From the NCBI GenBank assembly GCA_025455535.1, contig JALOMM010000178.1:1-5112 (forward strand): a stretch of DNA of 5,112 nucleotides, written 5' to 3'. Positions 1 through 5,112 of the stretch are shown in pieces (the stretch's first letter is position 1; each line of letters opens with the position of its first letter). The position numbers and the translations under genes are program-made. A model generated the notes under the pieces. That model was not told where the DNA came from. It saw nothing but the letters and a program-made list of their open reading frames with translations, and did no database searches. Origin of the DNA: Bacteroidales bacterium (GTDB lineage: Bacteria > Bacteroidota > Bacteroidia > Bacteroidales > VadinHA17).

Positions 1-2
1 CA

Positions 3-74
3 GGCGGAATGGTAACAGATACACGCAGTGTAACCAACGTCAGATTATTGCTGAGCGCAATTTACCGGTTTTAA
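3..74 (+). CDS. Possible 3' end of an outer-membrane beta-barrel protein (partial)
   Basis: The frame starting at base 3 is open from the window edge and ends at TAA 72-74, giving about 23 codons. The translation ends in RLLLSAIYRF. A C-terminal aromatic, usually Phe, after an alternating hydrophobic strand is the classic last strand of a barrel protein recognised by the Bam machinery. The stop overlaps the stop of the convergent sensor gene within the palindrome TTAA (both read TAA). This is a natural arrangement for two abutting convergent genes, and it leaves no room for a separate terminator. The piece is very short and a second + frame is also open here, so this is a suggestion rather than a firm call. 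The rest of the gene would lie to the left of the window. Confidence 0.4.
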   Translation, partial: GGMVTDTRSVTNVRLLLSAIYRF

Positions 75-2929
75 ATAGTTACCGAGTGAAAATCATTACC
101 AGCCTTAAGCAACAGGTTGTTGATCTCATCAATTGCCTGTGCGGCTGAATGGCGCAGGTGGCTCTCTCTGAAGAGAAAATCCGGATAGTTGTCAGGCTCA
201 TCACCTCTTTCAATACATGAAGCCTGGTGGAGCAGCCGTATTGATGCAAGGTCTTTCCATGCCCTGAGGGTATTGAGCAGCAGCTTCCCGTCGATATGTT
301 TACCCCTGTGCAGATCCAGTATCCTGTCGAGTGTCGGGAGGCTGTCCAGTCCGTGTTTAAGTGCATAGAGCCGTATTATGCCTGTAAGAGGCATAAGAAT
401 CCTTTTTATATCTGTCTTCTCTTCAGCGAGCATTGATTGTGACGGAGCGAACTGTTTCCAGGCCAGTGACATATGATAAAAATAAATGTCGTTGGTCCTG
501 AGGCTCCTTTTCACCCAGTCGCGCAGTTCCTCACATAGAGATGCATCACCGTAGCAGAACCTGAAATCGAAAAAGATACTGACATCAAGCAGTTCTGATG
601 GGCCGGGTGTCCTTATCCAATCTGAGAAGTAGTTTTTCCATGTGTCGACCGGCTGGCACCACTTTGGATTTCCTGCCATGTTATCGCCTTTACAGAGGTG
701 GTAGCCTGCGGCAGCGAGCATGGTATTGACTTTTTTCCCGAGTGACAGAAAGTACTTATTGACCTGATCAGGATCCTTCCCCGGGTGGTTTTCCAGGATG
801 AAAGCATTATCCTGGTCTGTCAGGAGGCTTTGTTCCATCCTGCCGGCGCTTCCTGTCTGAATAAATGCAAACCGGCATGGGGGAGGACCTGCCTCCTCGA
901 TGCATATCTCAAGGACTCTTCTGCAAATTTCATCGGCGGTGGATGAAAGGTGCAGAGAGACCGACCATGGGTCAGCATGGCCGAGGAGCATTGCGATGGC
1001 TGTTTTACGGCTGTTGAGGAAGCATGTTTTCAACGCACCGGGAGAGCCGGCTCTGGCAATGTCAGCTTGAATCAGACGGGGGATAAGGCAATATGCGTGA
1101 ACAAGCTCCCTGAGCGTGACTACCCCGGCAACCCTGTTTTCTGTTGCAGTTACCAGCAGGCACACCACATCCCTGTTTTTCATCCTTCCGAAGGCTTCCT
1201 CCAGCGGAGCAGTATCTTTAATGAAGGCCGGGGGTGATTGCATGAGCCTGTAGGCTTCTGTCTCCGGGGAGGCTCCCTCGGATAGCCTGAAGCCGATCAT
1301 TCCCGAATCGATGACACCCATTGGCATTCCTGACTTATTAACCACCGTGACAACAGAGATGTCATTTTCTTCCATTAATGTCAAAATTCGGGATACCGGA
1401 GTGTTTTCACTGCATTCGGCATGCGGTCTCATGTAAACTGAGACAGGGGCTGCCATCATCAGTGAACCGGCAAAGTCGGCAGTGCCGGCTACCAGCATCT
1501 CATGGCCGAATGACGCTACCGAAAGCGGTTCGATAGTCCCTTCGCACCATATTTCCTCTGCGCCGGACTCAACGATGATTATGCTTAACAATGCCCTGAT
1601 CTCGCTTCCGCTATTTTTCCTGATCAGAACTTCCCTGCCATAAATATTCTCCCTTTCAGCCAGCGAATGCCTGAACTCCATCAATTGAACAGGGTCTGCA
1701 AACAGCGATTCAACCGTATGATGCTTCAGCTCCTGCAGGTCATGAAACCCGAGCAGATCGAGGACAGGTTTTGTGGCGTCAGTAAACCTTGACTTCTTCC
1801 CGTATGTAATTCGGAAGAATCCTGTCGTAATATAATTGAGAAGCGGATCAGGCGGAGGCATGTCGGGATGTGAGGATAGGCTCTTCACAGGGCGGATCAC
1901 CACCATTACCGCCTTGTTATCACCCAGCATTATTCCCGAGAGGTCAGCATGTGAATTGATGATGGTTCCGTTCCTGATCTTAAGCTGGCACTCGAGATAA
2001 AGCCGTGTGCTCAGTTCGTCAAAGAGTGCCTCCGGATCATCTGTGACTGCAATCTCCTGTGAGCCTATTACATCTGTTATCTTAAGCTGCTGGAGCTCTT
2101 CCTCCGTATATTTTATCCATGAGAGCAGTGTCTTATTGGCCTGCAATCCCCGGCGTGACCAGATAACAACTCCTTCAGATGCAGCTTCGGCAAGAGTCCT
2201 GTAAAGCTCCCTTGACTTTCGCAGTTCTTCTTCAGCGCTGCTTCTCTTTATTTCCAGCTTATGGCTCTGCCGTGAGATGGCAAGAAGAAGCGCGAGTATA
2301 ACGATGCCAAATACACCGGAGATCAGAAGGGCCCTCATCTCCATCCTCCGTATTTCAGTCCTGACATCCTCTATATATATTCCGGTTCCCACTACCCATT
2401 GCCAGGGTTCGAAGAGTCTGACATACGAGAGTTTAGGCACAATGCGTGCAGAGTCGTCATTCCACTGCCACATATAATCAACATAGCTCTCTCCTCCCTG
2501 TGATACTGCCCTGACAAACTCAACAAATATGGCCTTGCCCATTGAGTCGCGAAAGTCTGTAAGATCTTTTCCGTTCAGATCAGGCCTGTAGGGATGGGCT
2601 ATCATTCGCGGATACATGTCTGTGATCCAGAAATAGTCCTTCAGGTCTTCTCCGTACCTGATGGCATTTATGGCTGACTTCGCTTCTGCCCTTGCGGCAA
2701 GGCTGTCGAGGAGTCCGTCAGTCTCCATTGTATGATAGTGTTCCAGGAGGCTGTACACCGAGGAGGTCATCTCATGAATCAGATTCCGCTTGCGGTCCAT
2801 CATGACTCTCTCAAAAGCAGGGATAAGGTAAAGAAAGATCATGCCGGCAAAGAGGATGAAGGCCAGCAAAGCCGGGAGGTCAATCTTCAGAAGGAATCGT
2901 CTTTTTAACCTGGTTGGCATATTGTTCAT
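71..2929 (-). CDS. Membrane sensor protein: Cache-PAS-PAS-CBS-DUF294 nucleotidyltransferase
   Basis: A 952-residue multi-domain signalling protein. Residues 17-38 form a transmembrane helix. Residues about 41-198 are a periplasmic single Cache domain (sCache_2 type), with the core DYFWITD at 98-104, YVDYMWQW at 149-156 and PWQWVVGTGIYIEDV at 175-189. A second helix spans about 199-219, followed by a charged, probably coiled-coil linker (221-243). Two PAS domains follow at about 240-348 and 365-470. A CBS pair lies at about 490-615. Next is a DUF294/GlnD-like nucleotidyltransferase domain (about 620-790) with GSAGRMEQ at 693-700 and the acidic pair D705/D707 in TDQDNAF. A DUF294-typical NPKW motif lies at 754-757, and D788 in FFDFR may be a third acidic residue. 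The DUF294 C-terminal helical domain covers about 800-945. No kinase, GGDEF or methyl-accepting region is present, so the nucleotidyltransferase is the likely output. Family members are thought to transfer nucleotides, but the target here is unknown. The ATG at 2929 is 9 bp after the metallophosphoesterase stop; a second in-frame ATG (Met4) is possible, and neither has a clear ribosome-binding site. Confidence 0.93.
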   Translation of the reverse strand: MNNMPTRLKRRFLLKIDLPALLAFILFAGMIFLYLIPAFERVMMDRKRNLIHEMTSSVYSLLEHYHTMETDGLLDSLAARAEAKSAINAIRYGEDLKDYFWITDMYPRMIAHPYRPDLNGKDLTDFRDSMGKAIFVEFVRAVSQGGESYVDYMWQWNDDSARIVPKLSYVRLFEPWQWVVGTGIYIEDVRTEIRRMEMRALLISGVFGIVILALLLAISRQSHKLEIKRSSAEEELRKSRELYRTLAEAASEGVVIWSRRGLQANKTLLSWIKYTEEELQQLKITDVIGSQEIAVTDDPEALFDELSTRLYLECQLKIRNGTIINSHADLSGIMLGDNKAVMVVIRPVKSLSSHPDMPPPDPLLNYITTGFFRITYGKKSRFTDATKPVLDLLGFHDLQELKHHTVESLFADPVQLMEFRHSLAERENIYGREVLIRKNSGSEIRALLSIIIVESGAEEIWCEGTIEPLSVASFGHEMLVAGTADFAGSLMMAAPVSVYMRPHAECSENTPVSRILTLMEENDISVVTVVNKSGMPMGVIDSGMIGFRLSEGASPETEAYRLMQSPPAFIKDTAPLEEAFGRMKNRDVVCLLVTATENRVAGVVTLRELVHAYCLIPRLIQADIARAGSPGALKTCFLNSRKTAIAMLLGHADPWSVSLHLSSTADEICRRVLEICIEEAGPPPCRFAFIQTGSAGRMEQSLLTDQDNAFILENHPGKDPDQVNKYFLSLGKKVNTMLAAAGYHLCKGDNMAGNPKWCQPVDTWKNYFSDWIRTPGPSELLDVSIFFDFRFCYGDASLCEELRDWVKRSLRTNDIYFYHMSLAWKQFAPSQSMLAEEKTDIKRILMPLTGIIRLYALKHGLDSLPTLDRILDLHRGKHIDGKLLLNTLRAWKDLASIRLLHQASCIERGDEPDNYPDFLFRESHLRHSAAQAIDEINNLLLKAGNDFHSVTI

Positions 2930-2938
2930 CTAGTTGTC

Positions 2939-3709
2939 TTATATCATTTTTTCATGAAACAGGCGGAGCATCCTTGTTTCAGAATCAATCACCGAAAAAG
3001 CAGTCCTTCCTTTTCCTCCGGTGACCGGAGGCAACAAAATCATTGTCATGTCATCTCCCAGGTGGATTGTGTCGTTCGGAACGGAATGGATTGCCCTGAC
3101 GAAGGAAAATGATCCGCGGTTTGAGAAATAGGCATGCGATTTATGTGAATGGCCTGACAATGAAAACTTTACATTATGTGTATCCATAAATCTCCAGAGA
3201 TCGTCCAAATGGTGTTTTCTCTCAACATGCCGGGTGGTTGACCCGGTAAGATCGGGGAAGATATAGTGTGAAAAAAGCATTTTCAACCCGTTTAAGGAAA
3301 CAATTTCATACTCAGGGATAGAGTTCAGGTATTCCTTCTGTTCTTCACCAAGGTCATTGGGATCCTCACTGTCGAATGACCACACCCGTCCGGCCGATAT
3401 ATTTCTTCTTTCTGCCGGAGATAAGCTGAACCACGTTTCAGGGTAGACAAATCCGTTGGACCAGGCGGGATACCTCCGGGAAGCGAAGAGATCGTGGTTA
3501 CCCGGGACAACCCACCGGCAGCTGGCTCTGACCATATCGACACACCGTCTGGCACTCCTTGTGAAATGATAGTTATAGAACCTGCTGTCATAACCGGCGA
3601 TGTCACCCAGGCATGCCAGTTCGTCACACCTGGTCGAGTCGGCCAGCCTCAGGACCCGCTCAAGCATGGTCACATTCTCATGGATATCAGTTATTATTCC
3701 GATTTTCAT
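2939..3709 (-). CDS. Calcineurin-like metallophosphoesterase
   Basis: A cytoplasmic protein of 256 residues with no signal peptide or membrane segment. It carries the full series of metal-binding motifs of the calcineurin-like phosphoesterase superfamily: D8-x-H10 in ITDIHEN, G35-D36 in CLGDIAGY, G70-N71-H72-D73 in VVPGNHDLF, S147-H148, and G186-H-S-H189. These should bind two metal ions and hydrolyse a phosphomonoester or phosphodiester. The protein is longer than compact YfcE/MJ0936-type enzymes; the extra length is a segment at about 78-135 between the GNHD motif and the next metal histidine, plus the C-terminal strands. The substrate cannot be told from sequence; a cyclic nucleotide, a nucleotide adduct or a phosphoprotein are all possible. 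The start MKIGIITD places the first strand and metal motif where the family has them. The gene lies 36 bp after the lipoprotein gene and 9 bp before the sensor-nucleotidyltransferase gene, so co-transcription is likely. Its ATG overlaps the TGA of an 11-codon reading frame (3706-3741). Confidence 0.93.
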   Translation of the reverse strand: MKIGIITDIHENVTMLERVLRLADSTRCDELACLGDIAGYDSRFYNYHFTRSARRCVDMVRASCRWVVPGNHDLFASRRYPAWSNGFVYPETWFSLSPAERRNISAGRVWSFDSEDPNDLGEEQKEYLNSIPEYEIVSLNGLKMLFSHYIFPDLTGSTTRHVERKHHLDDLWRFMDTHNVKFSLSGHSHKSHAYFSNRGSFSFVRAIHSVPNDTIHLGDDMTMILLPPVTGGKGRTAFSVIDSETRMLRLFHEKMI

Positions 3710-3745
3710 GCGGCATGAACAGGGTTGAAGTGCAGGCTCATTTTC

Positions 3746-4132
3746 TTACGACCGTTGTCTGAACTGAATAACAAGGAAAGAGAGACCTGAGCATAAGACT
3801 AATGTTAAGATTATTGCCCAGTAATTTACTTGGCGCGCTTTTGCAAACATAATGTAGTCTGAGGTCAGAAAGTGGTTCCCGGTGACGGGCCACGCCAGTT
3901 CACCTCCGGGTGTAAGATATCCGTTTGTTGCAATAACCTTCGCAGGCATGGCTATCTGAAGAGTATAGTCATCAAAGAACAGCGAGGGGTTATACCTCTC
4001 CATTACAATACTCTGTGCAGTGTCAAGTTCGGCACTGAACCGGTTGCATATCTCCTCCCCCAGGATGGGTATGCAATTGTGCGACATGTTGCCGTTAGGT
4101 CCGAGGATCTCGTAAAACTCATTCTCATGCAA
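3746..4132 (-). CDS. C-terminal part of the frameshifted lipoprotein (TTG start, probably not a separate gene)
   Basis: An open frame of 128 codons if translation began at TTG 4132. The same frame is open upstream to 4231, and those extra 33 codons look like real protein, which argues that TTG is internal and that this is the second half of the lipoprotein gene. It has a mixed soluble region with SLFFDDYTLQIAMPAKVIATNG at about residues 50-71, where a beta-sandwich is plausible. One transmembrane helix follows (about 104-123, from YWAIILTLVL) and then a basic cytoplasmic tail FRQRS, which fits an N-out, C-in orientation. The only in-frame ATG is at residue 16, and no ribosome-binding site is visible before either start. 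It ends 36 bp before the metallophosphoesterase gene. Confidence 0.4.
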   Translation of the reverse strand: MHENEFYEILGPNGNMSHNCIPILGEEICNRFSAELDTAQSIVMERYNPSLFFDDYTLQIAMPAKVIATNGYLTPGGELAWPVTGNHFLTSDYIMFAKARQVNYWAIILTLVLCSGLSFLVIQFRQRS

Positions 4133-4172
4133 TCTTAGAATATCAGTTGTAAGTGAATCTTTTCCCGAGGCT

Positions 4173-4745
4173 TCAGCCAGCCTTCCCGCCTCCTCTATCC
4201 AGTCTGATATGATTGATTCTATTGTCCACTTTCAGCCCGCCATAAAGAGTGCTGTCGGGGCCGGTAAGTTTTTCGGCCATTATCTTCCTCGGGAGCATCA
4301 TAAAATCAATCTCTTCCCCGGTAAGGTAGTCCTCTTTCGGGTATCCGTAGAGCATGGTTTTGCCGCATTTTTCCGAAAAATAAAAAGTTGTTGTGAACCA
4401 TTTGAACTCGCGTCTGAATGTTGCTGCGCGGGGCACTCCCCTGTTTGACCCGCTGTCTGACAGGTATGATTCGTTTATTTCATCAACGCTCCCGAATAGT
4501 TTCTCGGCAGTAACAAACCAGGTGGTGTCACCTTCAGGAGATATGCTTATGGAGTCTGTCCTTGTCCATGTGGAATCGACAGGCACTCTCATTACCTTCC
4601 GGCCGAAGTTGTCTTCTGTATTCTGCATCTCGACCCTCCTGAGGATAGTGCCGTCGCGATTGACGAAATCAGTTACTGTTGTTTCGGGCCCATTACAGGA
4701 GACGATAAACAACAAAGGGAGCAATAGGGACAGTTTCTTTTTCAT
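4173..4745 (-). CDS. Hypothetical lipoprotein, N-terminal part (frame before the shift)
   Basis: This is a 190-codon open frame as it stands in the sequence. MKKK followed by a hydrophobic stretch and the lipobox IVSC puts the acylated cysteine at residue 17, so the product would be exported and lipidated. The residues after it (NGPET) do not form the usual acidic surface-export signal of Bacteroidota lipoproteins, so a periplasm-facing location is more likely. The mature part is rich in Thr, Asp, Arg and aromatic residues (for example DTTWFVTAEKLF at 73-84 and FKWFTTTFYFSEK at 114-126) and looks like a beta-rich soluble domain. I do not recognise a named family. Residues from about 173 on (VDNRINHIRL and after) appear to be out-of-frame translation after the single-base shift. 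The start at 4745 is supported by the signal peptide; no strong ribosome-binding site precedes it. Confidence 0.65.
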   Translation of the reverse strand: MKKKLSLLLPLLFIVSCNGPETTVTDFVNRDGTILRRVEMQNTEDNFGRKVMRVPVDSTWTRTDSISISPEGDTTWFVTAEKLFGSVDEINESYLSDSGSNRGVPRAATFRREFKWFTTTFYFSEKCGKTMLYGYPKEDYLTGEEIDFMMLPRKIMAEKLTGPDSTLYGGLKVDNRINHIRLDRGGGKAG

Positions 4746-4879
4746 TTCTGCGGCTTTTGGTTGCTTCCTGATTGATTATATCAGGCAATTTACACAGATT
4801 TTACAGATAAGCGGATGGCTGATTTGTATAATTATTAAAGAATCAGTTTCTTAGTCTTATCAATACCCAACGGATCAGG
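4746..4879. promoter_or_regulatory. Divergent intergenic region between lipoprotein and hydrolase genes
   Basis: These 134 bases separate two divergent starts and must hold the promoters for both the minus-strand operon and the plus-strand hydrolase gene, unless one is read from elsewhere. The stretch is richer in A and T than the genes around it. I see no convincing Bacteroidota promoter (TTTG near -33 and TAnnTTTG near -7) on either strand. Weak candidates are TATAAT at 4827-4832 on the plus strand and TATAAT at 4780-4775 on the minus strand, neither with a well-placed -35 element. A short direct repeat (ttacacagat at 4790-4799, then tttacagat at 4800-4808) lies in the middle. Confidence 0.4.
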
Positions 4880-4890
4880 ATGGATCAGGA
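4872..4890 (+). repeat. 10-bp tandem repeat across the hydrolase start codon
   Basis: GGATCAGGAT is followed directly by GGATCAGGA, a tandem repeat with period 10 and nearly two copies. The start codon ATG at 4880-4882 spans the junction, and the first copy supplies the purine-rich GGATCAGG next to the start. A loss or gain of one unit would shift the reading frame or alter the start, but the repeat is short and may be chance. Confidence 0.6.
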
Positions 4891-5112
4891 CTTTTCAGAA
4901 TATTGCGGTGAAGGAACTGAGTATAAGGCTGAATACGCGGCTCTCCCGACAGGAGTCTCACTTCTCGTCATCACCTTCACGCCGCAGGCAGTCAGCAGAT
5001 CAAAGACAATAGTTTTCATTCCCGGCCTTGCCTCTGTGATAGACAACTTCAGGGAGACTGTCATCGAGCTGGGGCTGCACCATAAGATAGTTTATATTGA
5101 AACCAGGGAAAA
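4880..5112 (+). CDS. Alpha/beta-hydrolase-like protein, N-terminal part (cut by window end)
   Basis: The frame is open from ATG 4880 to the window end (77 complete codons), with the remainder outside. Residues 43-57 read TIVFIPGLASVIDNF, which resembles the strand-turn segment of alpha/beta hydrolases in which the backbone after a Gly-rich or Pro-Gly turn helps form the oxyanion hole (equivalent to HG in many members). The following helix (FRETVIELGL, 57-66) and strand (KIVYIETRE, 69-77) match the next fold elements. The catalytic Ser-Asp-His residues would lie beyond the window, so activity and substrate are unknown. No signal peptide is seen, which points to a cytoplasmic protein. ATG 4880 is the first ATG in a frame open since a stop at 4829-4831. 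It is transcribed away from the lipoprotein gene. Confidence 0.7.
   Translation, partial: MDQDFSEYCGEGTEYKAEYAALPTGVSLLVITFTPQAVSRSKTIVFIPGLASVIDNFRETVIELGLHHKIVYIETRE

Larger units (their letters stand above)
3746..4745 (-). pseudogene. Frameshifted lipoprotein gene with C-terminal membrane helix (two halves rejoined)
   Basis: Two adjacent minus-strand reading frames together look like one gene. The first runs from ATG 4745 and reads sensibly to about Lys172 (codon 4232-4230), then degenerates into 18 unlikely residues before TGA at 4173-4175. The other frame is open from just after a TGA at 4232-4234 and reads WTIESIISDWIEEAGRLAEA, a coherent amphipathic helix, straight into the downstream frame ending at TAA 3746-3748. 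Skipping one base (4229) joins them as a protein of about 332 residues: lipoprotein signal peptide at 1-17, a periplasmic domain, a transmembrane helix at about 308-327 and a basic tail (FRQRS). I recall full-length proteins of this form in Bacteroidales as hypothetical lipoproteins, but could not check. The cause may be a true inactivating mutation, a sequencing or assembly error, or, least likely, programmed +1 frameshifting, since no recognised slippery site or stop is present in the zero frame at the junction. The function is unknown. Confidence 0.75.

Noticed and set aside
11..35. Imperfect hairpin (ggtaaca / tgtaacc) with an 11-base loop as a terminator
   Set aside because: The 7-bp stem has a mismatch, there is no following T-run, and it lies inside the probable coding end of the left-edge gene.
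950..1237. Plus-strand open frame of 95 codons
   Set aside because: It lies wholly inside the CBS-to-nucleotidyltransferase part of the sensor gene on the other strand, and its translation has no recognisable domain.
2918..2920. Met4 as the true start of the sensor protein
   Set aside because: It cannot be excluded, but neither ATG has a ribosome-binding site and the first ATG gives the tighter coupling to the upstream gene.
3872..4138. Plus-strand open frame of 88 codons antisense to the lipoprotein C-terminal part
   Set aside because: The minus strand gives a clear membrane helix and soluble domain here; the plus-strand translation looks random.
4226..4235. Programmed +1 frameshift site in the lipoprotein gene
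   Set aside because: There is no zero-frame stop or known slippery codon pair at the junction, so mutation or sequence error is simpler.
4393..4854. Plus-strand open frame of 153 codons
   Set aside because: It is antisense to the lipoprotein signal peptide and N-terminal domain, which are clearly the coding strand, and the protein has no family features.

Overview
The window looks like bacterial chromosomal DNA, most likely from the Bacteroidota and perhaps Bacteroidales-like. This is an inference. It rests on starts without convincing Shine-Dalgarno sequences, a lipoprotein of a type I recall from Bacteroidales, and a possible beta-barrel C-terminus ending in Tyr-Arg-Phe at the left edge. 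No rRNA, tRNA, CRISPR array, insertion sequence or phage gene is visible, and the window is almost fully coding.

Layout from left to right: (1) positions 3-74 on the + strand may be the last 23 codons of an outer-membrane barrel protein, whose stop overlaps the convergent stop of the next gene. (2) 71-2929 on the - strand encodes a 952-residue membrane sensor with the order TM, periplasmic Cache, TM, PAS, PAS, CBS pair, DUF294/GlnD-like nucleotidyltransferase, DUF294 C-terminal domain. (3) 2939-3709 on the - strand encodes a 256-residue calcineurin-type metallophosphoesterase with all metal-binding motifs, ending 9 bp before the sensor start. (4) 3746-4745 on the - strand is one lipoprotein gene split by a single-base frameshift near 4229. 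Its two halves appear as a 190-residue lipoprotein N-part and a C-terminal part with a transmembrane helix; rejoined they give about 332 residues. (5) 4746-4879 is a divergent intergenic region. (6) 4880 to the window end on the + strand is the start of an alpha/beta-hydrolase-like gene, cut by the window edge.

The three minus-strand genes are closely spaced (36 bp and 9 bp) and probably form one operon read from the divergent region at about 4746-4879. The most interesting idea is that the sensor-nucleotidyltransferase and the phosphoesterase are a functional pair. An extracytoplasmic signal read by Cache, and intracellular signals read by PAS and CBS, would control a nucleotidyl-transfer reaction, and the phosphoesterase would act on the same modification or on a related nucleotide. 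The sequence supports the domains and the gene coupling; the biochemical link is conjecture.
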